Shown here: one piece after another, positions 1 to 9,781 of the stretch
Layout: every line of letters begins with the position of its first letter
Position numbering within the stretch: position 1 is the first letter of the stretch
From: Confluentibacter flavum
Lineage (GTDB): Bacteria > Bacteroidota > Bacteroidia > Flavobacteriales > Flavobacteriaceae
Length of the DNA: 64,000 nucleotides
Assembly (NCBI RefSeq): GCF_002843175.1
Contig: NZ_PJEO01000036.1
Location: forward strand, 26,932 to 90,931
Reading direction: 5' to 3'
The notes under the pieces: generated by a model
Databases searched by the model: none
What the model was told of the DNA's origin: nothing
What the model saw: only the letters and a program-made list of their open reading frames with translations
Position numbers and translations under genes: made by a program

Positions 1-133
1 CAGACTCTACCAAGAAAAATCCTGCCTGCATAAAAAATACTAGAATACCTGAAATTAACATCCATAGCATTCCCATGTCGCCTTCAATGGCGGCAGTGTC
101 TTGAATCAAAAGGGGCATGTTAAATAATGACAT
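1..133 (-). CDS. amt: Ammonium transporter Amt, N-terminal part (runs off the window)
   Basis: The first 44 codons of a minus-strand gene are present and the rest lies beyond the left edge. The start is the ATG at 131-133. The translation contains GDMGMLWMLIS followed by FFMQAGFFLVES, which is the first transmembrane helix of the Amt/MEP/Rh ammonium channels (usual form ALVFFMQAGFALLE). The family conducts ammonium across the inner membrane as ammonia plus proton. It lies 84 bases downstream of a small outer-membrane beta-barrel gene on the same strand and opposite gltBD, so the job is nitrogen uptake. Only the N-terminus is visible, so completeness cannot be judged. Confidence 0.85.
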   Translation of the reverse strand, partial: MSLFNMPLLIQDTAAIEGDMGMLWMLISGILVFFMQAGFFLVES

Positions 134-164
134 AATAAATTGTTTTAAAGGTTAGTTAAATGAA

Positions 165-196
165 GATAAAAAAGCAATGCGACTTGCTTTTTTATC
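165..196 (-). terminator. Perfect 13-bp hairpin between the porin gene and amt
   Basis: Arms 165-177 and 184-196 are perfect inverted repeats (GATAAAAAAGCAA) around a 6-base loop. The hairpin sits 21 bases after the porin stop and 31 bases before the amt start. Its A/T-rich flanks suit an intrinsic terminator or a partial terminator that lowers readthrough into amt. On the minus strand it is not followed by a clean T-run, so partial readthrough is plausible. Confidence 0.55.
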
Positions 197-217
197 TTTT
201 TGGATTTTATTTTACTC

Positions 218-1237
218 TTAGAAAGAATAGATTGCAGCTAACACAAAAGAACCTAAGCTTTTTGTTGGCATTAAATCGTTATCGATAAATGAATCATCAG
301 AAGCACTATCCAATCTTATCTCAGGTTTAATCGTTAAGTTATCAATAGCAAAGCTTCCTGTTAAAGTTAAGGCAAGAACACTTGTATCATCTACACCACT
401 ACCGATAGCACCGAAGTTACCATCTTCTGCAAAATACTCACCTCTTAAACCAACCGTGAATGTATCAGATACAGAATATTGTGGATATAGAGCAGCGCCC
501 ATAAATCCACCTGCATCATCCTCTAAGCTTAAATAAGCAGCATTAATTCCTAAATAGAAAGAATCAGATACATCAAAGCCTCCTGTATAATCGATTTCAA
601 AGAATGATGGGTCTACCAATACATTTAAGTACTGACCTACAAACCCTAATTGAGCCCCAAATGCATAATCGCCAGTTGGATTAAACTCTGTTAAATCTGT
701 ATCATTCATAACACCAACCATTAAGCTAAAATCTTCAGATAAAGCGAAATCAGCTTTTAAACCTGTGTGGCTAAAAGGTCCCCAAGAGAATAAATAAGAT
801 GTACTGTAGTTAAAATTTGCCGTTGGCGATATTACCTCATATCCTAAAAAGGTATTAAAGTTACCCATAGTAAGTTTTACAGATTCACTAACATTCCAAT
901 AAGCATACAATTGGTTAACAATATCTCCTGTTGCAGAATACATTGGAGAATTAAATATAGCATCAGTACCTCTTGGTCCAAAAACTAAATCGGCAACAAA
1001 ACCAACTTTTTCGCCTTCGTAAGAAGCAACCACATTAGCCATACCTAAAGCAAAACCAGGTAAATTAGCAAATGATGATCCTGGCGCAATAGCATTTTCA
1101 TCATTTGGAGCTGTAAAATTAGCTCTATAATAAGCATCTATACTACCACTAAGAGTAAATGTTGGCGGAGCTGGTTCTTCTTGAGCAAATAAAGCCGTTG
1201 CAACAAAAAGCATTGAAAGGGTAATAAATTTTTTCAT
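218..1237 (-). CDS. Outer-membrane beta-barrel protein (BBP2/OmpL-like porin) next to amt
   Basis: A 339-residue protein. It starts with a clear signal peptide (MKKFITLSMLFVATALFA, cleaved before QEEP) and continues as alternating polar/hydrophobic strands rich in Gly, Tyr, Phe and Asp. It ends with Tyr-Ser-Phe; a terminal aromatic residue is typical of beta-barrels inserted by BamA. The profile resembles the putative beta-barrel porin 2 (OmpL-like) family often encoded beside amt in Bacteroidetes. It lies upstream of amt on the same strand with a hairpin between. The likely role, by context, is letting a small nitrogen source across the outer membrane; the substrate is inferred. The start is the ATG at 1235-1237, directly before the signal peptide. 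Confidence 0.7.
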   Translation of the reverse strand: MKKFITLSMLFVATALFAQEEPAPPTFTLSGSIDAYYRANFTAPNDENAIAPGSSFANLPGFALGMANVVASYEGEKVGFVADLVFGPRGTDAIFNSPMYSATGDIVNQLYAYWNVSESVKLTMGNFNTFLGYEVISPTANFNYSTSYLFSWGPFSHTGLKADFALSEDFSLMVGVMNDTDLTEFNPTGDYAFGAQLGFVGQYLNVLVDPSFFEIDYTGGFDVSDSFYLGINAAYLSLEDDAGGFMGAALYPQYSVSDTFTVGLRGEYFAEDGNFGAIGSGVDDTSVLALTLTGSFAIDNLTIKPEIRLDSASDDSFIDNDLMPTKSLGSFVLAAIYSF

Positions 1238-1320
1238 AATGTTTAAATTTTGGTTATTAAATGTTTAAAGTTTGAGTTAATTTGCCATTAAGACGTCGTA
1301 AAACTATATAAAAAAGTTTT

Positions 1321-1341
1321 ACCCCCTAAAAAAAAGGGGGT
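1321..1341. other. C5/G5 hairpin in the porin-gltB divergent region
   Basis: ACCCCCT (1321-1327) and AGGGGGT (1335-1341) form a perfect 7-bp stem around seven adenines. Five consecutive G:C pairs stand out in very AT-rich DNA. It lies about 84 bases upstream of the porin start codon and 370 bases before gltB, so it may fall in the porin leader or be a protein-binding site. Apart from this and the promoter-like boxes, the 474-base gap 1238-1711 holds only AT-rich DNA with no gene visible. Confidence 0.4.
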
Positions 1342-1439
1342 CAATTATATTACTTTTATCAATATTTGATTTTTACCCCTATTTTTTTATAGGTATGTTG
1401 GTAATTTTTGTTTTTTCTGATTTTTTAGCAAATCAATTA

Positions 1440-1471
1440 TTTGAATTATTGTCAGCATTATATTATGTTTG
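1440..1471 (+). promoter_or_regulatory. Bacteroidetes-type promoter candidate upstream of gltB (distal)
   Basis: TTTG at 1440-1443, a 20-base spacer and TATGTTTG at 1464-1471 match the Bacteroidetes sigma-A consensus TTTG-N19to21-TAnnTTTG. It would start transcription near 1477, about 235 bases upstream of the gltB ATG. Confidence 0.4.
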
Positions 1472-1637
1472 ATTGCATTATCTTTTGTTATTATGCTATT
1501 TTGTTGATATTAATGCATAATTCTTTAATTTATAGCAACTGTAAGTGATTGAATATTTATTAAAATATCCCATAATAATTGATATTATACCATTTTTATA
1601 ATGAGTTAGGTTCTAAAATCGAAATAATCAATTAGCC

Positions 1638-1671
1638 ATTGTTATTATTTAAAATCTAGTGCCTATCTTCG
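1638..1671 (+). promoter_or_regulatory. Proximal gltB promoter candidate
   Basis: TATCTTCG at 1664-1671 is a TAnnTTCG variant of the -7 box, with ATTG at 1638-1641 and a 22-base spacer. Transcription would start around 1678, giving a leader of about 34 bases before the gltB ATG at 1712. The same TAnnTTCG form occurs before moxR at 40498-40505. Confidence 0.4.
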
Positions 1672-1711
1672 CTTATTAAGTCAATTTTTTAAATCAAATA
1701 TTTAGTTGGTT

Positions 1712-4700
1712 ATGCTGAAGAAACAAGGAATGTATTTACCTGAATTTGAACACGATAATTGTGGTGCGGGTTTTATTTGTAGTCTTAAAGGAATTAAATC
1801 TAATGATATCATACACAAAGCATTAGAAATTCTTGAAAAACTAGAACATAGAGGTGCTGTAAGTGCTGATGGAAAAACTGGAGATGGTGCTGGTATTTTA
1901 ATAGATATTCCTCACGATTTCTTTGTTAATAATTGTAAATTTAAACTTCCTAAAGCTGGCAGTTATGCCGTTAGCAATGTGTTTTTACCCAAGAAAGTAA
2001 ATCAACAAGTATATTCTATTGGCATTCTTGAAAAGCATATTAAAGAGCAAGGTCTACAAGTTATAGGCTGGAGAGATGTGCCACTTGATGAATCTGTATT
2101 AGGAGAAATTGCCGCAAAAACACAGCCTGCTGTTAAACAGATATTTGTTGGAAAAGAGAATGATGCCCAAGACGAATTTCAATTTAACTTAAAAATATTT
2201 ATTGCCAGAAAAAAAGCAGAGCATGAAATTTACAGCTCTAAACTTTCGGAAAGCTCTTATTTCTACTTGCCAAGTTTATCAACTAAGATTATTATATATA
2301 AAGGACTCTTAGTCCCTGAAGATATTAAGCTTTTCTATAAAGATTTAAACGATCCTTCATTTGTGACGAGATTGGCATTGGTTCACCAACGCTTTTCAAC
2401 CAACACCTTCCCTACTTGGGATTTGGCACAACCTTTTAGATACATGTGCCATAATGGTGAAATAAACACCTTAAGAGGTAATGTTGCTAGAATGTTTTCG
2501 CGTCAGGAATTAATGGAAAGCAAGTGGTTTGGTAATGAAATAAAAAATATATTACCTATTGTACTTCCTGGTAAATCAGATTCAGCTTCTATGGATATGG
2601 TTGTTGAACTATTGATAATGACAGGACGTTCATTACCAGAAGTTATGATGATGCTTGTTCCTGAAGCTTGGGAGAAAAACCCAGATATGTCTGAGGCTAA
2701 AAAAGCATTTTACGAGTTTAACTCTTGCCTTATGGAACCTTGGGATGGCCCAGCCTCAATACCTTTTACCGACGGCACCTATATTGGAGCAGTATTAGAT
2801 AGAAATGGTCTTCGCCCTTCTAGATATACCGTAACAAAAGATGGTTATGTTATCATGTCATCTGAAACCGGCGTTATCGAAGTTGAGCCTAAAAACGTAC
2901 AACATCATGGCAGATTGGAACCAGGAAAAATGTTCTTGGTAAACATGAACGAAGGCCGCATTGTTAATGATGAAGAAATAAAAGAAAACATTGCCTCTAA
3001 GCATCCTTACAAAAAGTGGATAGACGATAATTTAGTCCACCTTAGAAATATCCCTTATAATGACTGTCCCGTGTTCTTCAACGAAGAGCACCTAACAAAA
3101 AGACAAGTTATTTTTGGATATACAGAAGAAGATATCAATACGATTATTTTACCAATGGCAAAAAGTGCTTACGAACCCATTGGTTCTATGGGTACAGATA
3201 CGCCCATTGCCGTGCTTTCTGAAAAACCTCAATTAATCTATAACTATTTCAAACAATTATTTGCTCAAGTTACCAATCCGCCGTTGGATGGCATTCGTGA
3301 AGAGTTGATAACAGATATTAGTTTAACATTAGGTAGCGATACCAACATTTTTGATGTTAACGAAAAACACGCCAGAAAATTAAAAATTAAAAATCCTGTT
3401 ATTTCCAAACAAGATTTAGATAAAATAAAAAGCTTTACCAAAAATGGTTTTAAAGCAACATCCATCTCCATTTTATACGATGTAAAAAGAGGTCATAATG
3501 GTTTAGAAGAAGCTCTAGAACATGTTTTAGATGCGGTGTCAAAAGCGATTGATGAAGGCACAAACATCGTGATTTTATCTGATAGAGATGTCAATAAAGA
3601 TAAAGCGCCTATTCCTGCGTTATTAGCCTGTTCATTTGTAAACAGTGCATTGAGAACTTTAGGAAAGCGATCAAAAGTAAGTATTATTGTAGAATCTGCT
3701 GAACCTCGCGAGGTACATCACTTTGCCTTGTTATTCGGTTACGGCGCTAGTGCCATTAACCCATATATGGTTAATGAGATTATTGAGGATAAAATTAGTG
3801 AGTTTGATGCTACTGTAGATGCCGAAAAAGCTGTTGAAAACTACAATAAAGCGGTTGGAAAAGGTATTTTAAAAGTCATGAATAAAATAGGAATCTCAAC
3901 CCTTAACTCATATAGAGGTTCTCAATTATTTGAATGTATTGGTATTAATACTACCGTTGTAAACAAATATTTCCCGAATACGGCAACCAGAATCCAGGGT
4001 ATTGGGTTGCACGAAATTGAAAAAGAAATTAACAAACGTTATTCAAACGCTTTTAAAGAAAGGGATATTGCTGCGGATTTAGATTTAGAAGTTGGCGGAC
4101 AATACCGATGGAGACGAAATGGGGAAGCACATATGTTTAATCCATTAACCATAGCCAAACTTCAAGAATCCGTAAGAGATAACAAACCTAGTTCATATAA
4201 AGAATATTCAGATCTCGTAAATAATCAAGCAAAACAGTTAATGACCATTAGAGGCTTGTTTGAATTTACAAATTACGACCCCATATCTATCGACGAAGTA
4301 GAGCCTTGGACCAATATTGTAAAACGGTTCAAAACGGGTGCCATGTCTTATGGTTCCATAAGCAAAGAAGCGCATGAGAATTTGGCTATTGCCATGAATA
4401 GAATTGGTGGAAAAAGTAATTCTGGTGAAGGTGGAGAAGATGAAGAACGATTTTATAAAGATGCCAATGGCGATTGGAAAAATAGTGCTATTAAACAAGT
4501 AGCATCAGGCCGATTTGGAGTAACTTCAAATTACCTTACCAACGCTTCTGAAATACAAATTAAAATGGCTCAAGGAGCTAAACCTGGTGAAGGTGGACAA
4601 TTACCTGGTCCTAAAGTAAATCCAAGTATTGCCAAAACAAGAAATTCAACCCCTTATGTTGGATTAATTTCTCCGCCACCTCATCACGATATCTACTCTA

Positions 4701-6211
4701 TTGAAGATTTATCCCAATTGATATATGATTTAAAATCAGCTAATAGAGAAGCTCGCATTAATGTAAAATTAGTGTCCGAAGTCGGTGTTGGTACTGTGGC
4801 TGCTGGTGTAGCAAAAGCCAAAGCCGACGTTGTGTTAATTTCTGGACATGATGGTGGTACGGGAGCCTCTCCTTTAACATCTTTAAAACATGCTGGATTA
4901 CCTTGGGAACTAGGTCTTGCCGAAGCGCAACAAACTTTGGTAATGAATAACTTAAGAAACCGTATTGTTGTTGAATGCGACGGTCAATTAAAAACGGGAA
5001 GAGACGTTGCTATTGCATGCTTACTTGGTGCTGAAGAATTCGGTTTTGCTACCGCTCCTTTAGTGGCATCAGGTTGTATTATGATGCGTGTTTGCCACTT
5101 GAATACATGCCCAGTCGGTATAGCAACTCAAAACGCAGAATTACGCAAAAAATTTACAGGGCAACCAGAGCATGTGGTTAACTTCATGTATTTTGTGGCT
5201 CAAGAATTAAGAGAAATCATGGCTCAACTAGGTTTTAGAACAGTTGACGAAATGGTTGGTCAAGTACAAAAACTTAACAGAAATAAAACGATAGATCATT
5301 ATAAAGCTTTAGGAATCGATTTATCCCCTATTCTTTATCAAATTCCTGTTAAAAAAGGGACTGTTCTTCATAATACCGAGCAACAGGATCATCAGTTAGA
5401 GAAGGCATTGGATTTTAAAATTATAAACCAAGCGCATCCAGCTATTTTCAGAAAGGAAAAGATCGTTATAGATTCTAAAATCAATAATATGGATCGTGCC
5501 TTTGGTGCCATTTTAAGTAACGAAATTTCAAAAATTTATGGCGCACAAGGCTTGCCGGAAAACACTTTAAAAGTCAATTTCACTGGATCTGCAGGTCAAA
5601 GTTTCGGAGCATTCGCAACTAATGGATTAACATTGGTTGTTAGTGGAAACACGAACGATTATCTTGGTAAAGGACTTTCTGGTGCTAAGTTAATTGTTAA
5701 AGTGCCAGAAGAAGCTACTATTGTTCCAGAAGAAAATGTTATTATTGGTAACGTTGCTTTATATGGTGCAACATCTGGAGAAATTTATATAAATGGTAAA
5801 GCCGGAGAACGTTTTTGTGTGAGAAACTCGGGAGCGAAAGCCGTTGTTGAAGGCATTGGTGACCATGGCTGTGAGTACATGACCGGTGGTGTTGCCGTCA
5901 TTCTTGGAGAGGTTGGAAGAAACTTTGGTGCTGGTATGAGTGGTGGTGTTGCTTACATCTACGATTGTAAAACAACATTCAAAAAACAGTGTAACATCGA
6001 AGGTTTAAATTTAGATCCAGTGACAGAACCAGCTGATATTGCAACATTAAAAGGACTGATTGAAAATCATTATAATTATACTTTAAGTCCTCAAGCACAA
6101 CGCATTCTTGAAAAATGGGAAACTGAATTACCAAAATTCATAAAAGTACTTCCAGAAGAATACAGACAGGCTTTAATAAGATTAGAAAAAGAAAACCTTA
6201 TAACACTTTAA
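1712..6211 (+). CDS. gltB: Glutamate synthase, large subunit
   Basis: A 1499-residue protein of the usual length for the NADPH-GOGAT alpha subunit. It makes two glutamates from glutamine and 2-oxoglutarate. The first 16 residues are a propeptide ahead of Cys17 (HDNCGAGF), the class-II glutamine amidotransferase nucleophile. The central domain and an FMN-binding barrel follow; the barrel carries [13 protein letters not shown] and the 3Fe-4S ligands Cys1122, Cys1128 and Cys1133 (C-x5-C-x4-C). A C-terminal GXGXG beta-helix domain ends the protein. A TTG two codons upstream is also open, but the ATG at 1712 fits the propeptide better. Seven bases separate its stop from gltD, so the two are an operon encoding the holoenzyme. 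Confidence 0.97.
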   Translation: MLKKQGMYLPEFEHDNCGAGFICSLKGIKSNDIIHKALEILEKLEHRGAVSADGKTGDGAGILIDIPHDFFVNNCKFKLPKAGSYAVSNVFLPKKVNQQVYSIGILEKHIKEQGLQVIGWRDVPLDESVLGEIAAKTQPAVKQIFVGKENDAQDEFQFNLKIFIARKKAEHEIYSSKLSESSYFYLPSLSTKIIIYKGLLVPEDIKLFYKDLNDPSFVTRLALVHQRFSTNTFPTWDLAQPFRYMCHNGEINTLRGNVARMFSRQELMESKWFGNEIKNILPIVLPGKSDSASMDMVVELLIMTGRSLPEVMMMLVPEAWEKNPDMSEAKKAFYEFNSCLMEPWDGPASIPFTDGTYIGAVLDRNGLRPSRYTVTKDGYVIMSSETGVIEVEPKNVQHHGRLEPGKMFLVNMNEGRIVNDEEIKENIASKHPYKKWIDDNLVHLRNIPYNDCPVFFNEEHLTKRQVIFGYTEEDINTIILPMAKSAYEPIGSMGTDTPIAVLSEKPQLIYNYFKQLFAQVTNPPLDGIREELITDISLTLGSDTNIFDVNEKHARKLKIKNPVISKQDLDKIKSFTKNGFKATSISILYDVKRGHNGLEEALEHVLDAVSKAIDEGTNIVILSDRDVNKDKAPIPALLACSFVNSALRTLGKRSKVSIIVESAEPREVHHFALLFGYGASAINPYMVNEIIEDKISEFDATVDAEKAVENYNKAVGKGILKVMNKIGISTLNSYRGSQLFECIGINTTVVNKYFPNTATRIQGIGLHEIEKEINKRYSNAFKERDIAADLDLEVGGQYRWRRNGEAHMFNPLTIAKLQESVRDNKPSSYKEYSDLVNNQAKQLMTIRGLFEFTNYDPISIDEVEPWTNIVKRFKTGAMSYGSISKEAHENLAIAMNRIGGKSNSGEGGEDEERFYKDANGDWKNSAIKQVASGRFGVTSNYLTNASEIQIKMAQGAKPGEGGQLPGPKVNPSIAKTRNSTPYVGLISPPPHHDIYSIEDLSQLIYDLKSANREARINVKLVSEVGVGTVAAGVAKAKADVVLISGHDGGTGASPLTSLKHAGLPWELGLAEAQQTLVMNNLRNRIVVECDGQLKTGRDVAIACLLGAEEFGFATAPLVASGCIMMRVCHLNTCPVGIATQNAELRKKFTGQPEHVVNFMYFVAQELREIMAQLGFRTVDEMVGQVQKLNRNKTIDHYKALGIDLSPILYQIPVKKGTVLHNTEQQDHQLEKALDFKIINQAHPAIFRKEKIVIDSKINNMDRAFGAILSNEISKIYGAQGLPENTLKVNFTGSAGQSFGAFATNGLTLVVSGNTNDYLGKGLSGAKLIVKVPEEATIVPEENVIIGNVALYGATSGEIYINGKAGERFCVRNSGAKAVVEGIGDHGCEYMTGGVAVILGEVGRNFGAGMSGGVAYIYDCKTTFKKQCNIEGLNLDPVTEPADIATLKGLIENHYNYTLSPQAQRILEKWETELPKFIKVLPEEYRQALIRLEKENLITL

Positions 6212-6217
6212 TAAATT

Positions 6218-7684
6218 ATGGGAAAAATCACGGGATTTTTGGAATATGAAAGAGAGGTTGAACAGTATGATGCTGTAGATAACAGACTTAAAAATTATAA
6301 GGAATTTACCATTCCTATGGACGAGAAAGCCTTGAAAAACCAAGGAGCTCGCTGTATGGATTGCGGTATTCCGTTTTGTCATAGTGGTTGTCCGTTAGGG
6401 AATTTAATTCCTGATTTTAACGACAAAGTTTACAAAGGCAAATGGAAAGAAGCTGCTAAAATATTACATTCAACCAATAATTTTCCAGAATTTACAGGTA
6501 GATTATGTCCTGCTCCATGCGAGGAAGCTTGTGTGCTTGGTATTAATGAAGACCCTGTAACTATAGAAAATATTGAAAAATATATTGCTGAAGTCGCTTT
6601 CAAAGAAGGTTGGATTACAGCAAACCCACCACAAACCAGAACAGGAAAATCTGTAGCTGTTATAGGTTCTGGGCCTTCTGGTTTAGCTGCAGCTCAGCAA
6701 TTAAATAGAGCTGGTCATTTAGTAACTGTTTTTGAGCGCGATGCTAAAGTTGGTGGTTTATTACGTTATGGCATTCCAGATTTTAAAATGGAAAAGCATA
6801 TTATTGATAGAAGAATTGCAGTCTTAGAAGAAGAAGGCATTACTTTTAAAACAAACACACATGTTGGTGTAGATATTGATGCCAATACCTTAAAGGAAGA
6901 TTTTGATGCTATTGTTCTTTGTGGTGGCGCTACTGTAAGACGAGGCATGCCCGTTAAAGGTGCCGATCTAAAAGGCGTACATCAAGCTATGGACTTCTTA
7001 AAACAAAACAATAAACGTGTTGATGGAATTACCAATTTTGATGAAATTTTAACAGCAAAAGATAAAAACGTTATTGTTATTGGTGGTGGAGACACTGGTT
7101 CAGATTGTATAGGGACATCCAATAGACATGGAGCAAAATCTGTAGTAAATTTTGAAATTCTACCTAAACCAACCACCGGAAGACCAGCCAATCAACCTTG
7201 GCCTTATTGGCCCATGCGTTTACGCACTAGCTCTTCCCATAAAGAAGGTGTAGAGCGATTCTTTAGTATTTCTACGAAAGAATTTTTGGGAGATAAAAAT
7301 GGTAATCTAACAGGTTTAGTTACCACGGAAGTAGAATGGGTCTTCAAACCTGGACAAAGACCAGAATTAAAAGAAATTCCTAATACAGAAAAAACTTGGG
7401 ATTGTGAATTGGCGTTGTTGGCATTAGGTTTTACAGGTGCTGAAAAAGCCATTTCAGAACAACTTGGTATAGAAATGGATTTTAGAACCAACATCCAAGC
7501 TACGACTAAAGATTATGCAACTAATGTGCCCGGTGTTTTTGCCGCTGGAGATATGCGACGCGGACAATCGTTAATTGTTTGGGCCATTTCTGAAGGCAGG
7601 CAAGCTGCGCACCATGTCGACACTTACCTCATGGGATATTCAGATTTACCATTAAAAGACGACAACGATTTACCTAGAGTATAA
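6218..7684 (+). CDS. gltD: Glutamate synthase, small subunit
   Basis: A 488-residue beta subunit that passes electrons from NAD(P)H through FAD and iron-sulfur clusters to GltB. The N-terminal Fe-S domain carries Cys46, Cys49, Cys54 and Cys58 and a second set, Cys97, Cys101 and Cys105. The FAD-binding fold starts at VAVIGSGPSGLAAA (about residue 146) and the pyridine nucleotide fold at VIVIGGGDTGSD (about 285). It starts six bases after the gltB stop and has the normal length. A strong hairpin follows at 7728-7767, so the transcript probably ends there. Confidence 0.97.
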   Translation: MGKITGFLEYEREVEQYDAVDNRLKNYKEFTIPMDEKALKNQGARCMDCGIPFCHSGCPLGNLIPDFNDKVYKGKWKEAAKILHSTNNFPEFTGRLCPAPCEEACVLGINEDPVTIENIEKYIAEVAFKEGWITANPPQTRTGKSVAVIGSGPSGLAAAQQLNRAGHLVTVFERDAKVGGLLRYGIPDFKMEKHIIDRRIAVLEEEGITFKTNTHVGVDIDANTLKEDFDAIVLCGGATVRRGMPVKGADLKGVHQAMDFLKQNNKRVDGITNFDEILTAKDKNVIVIGGGDTGSDCIGTSNRHGAKSVVNFEILPKPTTGRPANQPWPYWPMRLRTSSSHKEGVERFFSISTKEFLGDKNGNLTGLVTTEVEWVFKPGQRPELKEIPNTEKTWDCELALLALGFTGAEKAISEQLGIEMDFRTNIQATTKDYATNVPGVFAAGDMRRGQSLIVWAISEGRQAAHHVDTYLMGYSDLPLKDDNDLPRV

Positions 7685-7727
7685 TTCACTTTCCAATATA
7701 CTTAATGTATTTTGTAGAACCATATTT

Positions 7728-7767
7728 AGATAATATTTAACATTTTTTGAAATGTTAAATATTATCT
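7728..7767 (+). terminator. Perfect 18-bp hairpin after gltD
   Basis: AGATAATATTTAACATTT (7728-7745) and its exact reverse complement (7750-7767) flank a TTTG loop. The hairpin lies 43 bases after the gltD stop. It is AT-rich and long, so it could terminate in either direction. Its distal arm overlaps the -7 box of the next gene. Confidence 0.6.
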
Positions 7768-7770
7768 TTG
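7763..7770 (+). promoter_or_regulatory. Promoter -7 box for the SulP/carbonic anhydrase cluster
   Basis: TATCTTTG matches TAnnTTTG exactly and would start transcription near 7777, 14 bases before the ATG at 7791. No good -33 TTTG lies at the right distance. The box overlaps the 3' arm of the gltD hairpin. Confidence 0.4.
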
Positions 7771-7790
7771 AGTCTTCTAACCAATCTTAG

Positions 7791-8084
7791 ATGTTTAAAA
7801 AAACAATTGCAATATCCTTTACAGTAATATTTATGGCACTTATTATCGGGCCATCTATAATTGCTACTTTAGATGATTCTATTGATACATCTATTTTTTA
7901 TTCTTTAGCTGAAGAAGAAGAGAATTGCAAATCAAAAATAGTAGTCACTTTCTCATTGTATAATAATGATTCTTTAAGCGATTTTACTTTAAATCATTAT
8001 GAGTTTTTTACTTATCAGTTTAAAAACTATTCAAAACCCCATCTTAATTTAATTTCTCCTCCTCCCGACAAAAACATATTATAA
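7791..8084 (+). CDS. Small exported protein of unknown function
   Basis: A 97-residue protein that I do not assign to a named family. The first 25 residues form a signal peptide or membrane anchor (KKTIAISFTVIFMALIIGPSI). An acidic stretch DDSIDTSIFYSLAEEEEN with one Cys follows, then a polar tail ending PPPDKNIL. It lies 106 bases after gltD behind its own -7 box and 91 bases before the first SulP gene, with two hairpins between. The arrangement suggests it is the first gene of the SulP cluster. Any role in carbon or anion handling is inferred from position only. Confidence 0.55.
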   Translation: MFKKTIAISFTVIFMALIIGPSIIATLDDSIDTSIFYSLAEEEENCKSKIVVTFSLYNNDSLSDFTLNHYEFFTYQFKNYSKPHLNLISPPPDKNIL

Positions 8085-8096
8085 TTTCTGTTTTAC

Positions 8097-8158
8097 AGAC
8101 TTTACTATTAAAAAGTCTATTAATCAAGTTTAACAACTTTTGGTTATACAACCAAGAG
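8097..8158 (+). promoter_or_regulatory. Two consecutive hairpins before the first SulP gene
   Basis: AGACTTT (8097-8103) pairs with AAAGTCT (8112-8118) across 8 bases. CTTTTGGTT (8137-8145) pairs with AACCAAGAG (8150-8158) across ATAC, with one G-U pair as RNA. The second hairpin ends 17 bases before the ATG at 8176, so it could affect ribosome access or act as an attenuator. Confidence 0.35.
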
Positions 8159-8175
8159 TAAATTAATATTATAAT

Positions 8176-9768
8176 ATGTTTAAAACTATTAAAAATGACT
8201 TGCCAGCAAGTATTGTTGTATTTTTTGTTGCCTTACCTTTATGCTTAGGTATTGCTTTGGCAAGTGGAGCCCCATTATTCTCAGGTTTAATTGCCGGTAT
8301 AATTGGCGGTATTGTTGTTGGAGGCCTTAGTGGCTCCAAAGTTGGAGTTAGTGGACCTGCAGCAGGTTTAGCTGCTATTGTATTAACTGCCATTGGCACT
8401 TTGGGAGGTTACGAAAACTTTTTGGTTGCTGTTGTTTTAGGAGGTATTATACAATTACTCTTTGGGGTTTTAAAAGCAGGAATTATAGGGTATTATTTCC
8501 CATCCTCAGTAATTAAAGGTATGCTAACAGGTATTGGTATAATCATCATTTTAAAACAAATCCCAAACTTTTTTGGTTATGACGAAGAGTCTGCTTGGGA
8601 TTTTGGATTTTTTGAAATTGATGGGGGAAATACCTTTTCAGAATTATTTAATATAGTAAACAATATACATCCAGGGGCATCGCTAATTGGAATTATCAGT
8701 TTAGCCCTCCTAATATTATGGGATAAAGTATTAAGCAAAAAGCATAAAATATTTGAGATAATACAAGGGCCATTTACTGTGGTTGTTTTAGGGATTATAT
8801 TTTTTATACTTTTTAAAAATAGTGATTTGCTGTCTATAAGTCAAAAACACTTAGTATCCGTTCCCATACCAGAAGACGCAACTTCCTTTTTAAACCAATT
8901 TAGTTTCCCAAATTTTTCGGCGATTACAAATACAGATGTTTGGGTTACAGCGTTTACCATTGCACTTGTAGCTAGTTTAGAAACACTATTATGTGTAGAG
9001 GCAACTGATAAAATAGATCCTCACAAAAATGTAACGCCTACTAATAGAGAATTGCTAGCACAAGGAACAGGAAACATATTATCAGGTTTAATTGGTGGCC
9101 TTCCCATTACACAAGTAATTGTAAGAAGTTCAGCTAATATCCAATCTGGTGGAAGAAGTAAAATGTCGGCGATTATACACGGGTTCTTATTATTAATTTC
9201 TGTGATATTAATACCACGCCTATTAAATATGATTCCGTTATCTGTTTTGGCTGCCATTTTATTAGTTGTGGGCTACAAACTTGCTAAACCAGCATTGTTC
9301 AAAAAAATGTTCAATCTAGGTTGGAAACAATCTGTGCCATTTTTTGCAACCGTAATAGGCATTGTTTTTACAGATTTACTCGTTGGTATCGGTTTGGGCT
9401 TAGCTGTTGGTATTGTAGTCATATTACTAAAAAGCTACCAAAACTCGCACTTTCTTCATATTGAAGACAAAAGCAATGGCAAGCACAAAATAAAAATGTC
9501 ACTTGCTGAAGAGGTAACATTCTTTAATAAAGGTGCTATTCTAAAAGAACTAGACAGTTTACCAAGAGATACTTATTTAGAGCTTGATCTTACTAAAACC
9601 AGATATTTAGATTACGATATTATAGAGATTCTAGAAGATTTTCTTTTTAAAGCAGGAGAAAGAAACATCGATATTAAACTAGTTTCAAAACGAGGTGTTG
9701 TAGAAAACCCATCTAGTTTTATCCAATTCTTTAAAGAAAGACCAAAATCAAAATTAAGTTTAAGTTAA
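8176..9768 (+). CDS. SulP-family anion transporter (first copy)
   Basis: A 530-residue SLC26/SulP permease. The N-terminus shows the signature region ALPLCLGIALASGAP followed by GLSGSKVGVSGPAAGL (about residues 15-65). About ten further hydrophobic segments run to about residue 425, and a short STAS-like cytoplasmic domain ends the protein (TYLELDLTKTRYLDYDII). SulP proteins carry sulfate, bicarbonate or other anions. The adjacent beta-carbonic anhydrase favours bicarbonate, as in the SulP/BicA group. Only 13 bases separate it from the Usp gene, so they are co-transcribed. Substrate and coupling ion cannot be read from sequence alone. Confidence 0.85.
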   Translation: MFKTIKNDLPASIVVFFVALPLCLGIALASGAPLFSGLIAGIIGGIVVGGLSGSKVGVSGPAAGLAAIVLTAIGTLGGYENFLVAVVLGGIIQLLFGVLKAGIIGYYFPSSVIKGMLTGIGIIIILKQIPNFFGYDEESAWDFGFFEIDGGNTFSELFNIVNNIHPGASLIGIISLALLILWDKVLSKKHKIFEIIQGPFTVVVLGIIFFILFKNSDLLSISQKHLVSVPIPEDATSFLNQFSFPNFSAITNTDVWVTAFTIALVASLETLLCVEATDKIDPHKNVTPTNRELLAQGTGNILSGLIGGLPITQVIVRSSANIQSGGRSKMSAIIHGFLLLISVILIPRLLNMIPLSVLAAILLVVGYKLAKPALFKKMFNLGWKQSVPFFATVIGIVFTDLLVGIGLGLAVGIVVILLKSYQNSHFLHIEDKSNGKHKIKMSLAEEVTFFNKGAILKELDSLPRDTYLELDLTKTRYLDYDIIEILEDFLFKAGERNIDIKLVSKRGVVENPSSFIQFFKERPKSKLSLS

Positions 9769-9781
9769 AGTTACAGGCATC

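Noticed and set aside
1706..1711. TTG start for gltB two codons upstream.
   Set aside because: ATG at 1712 gives a 16-residue propeptide before the catalytic Cys, as expected for the family.
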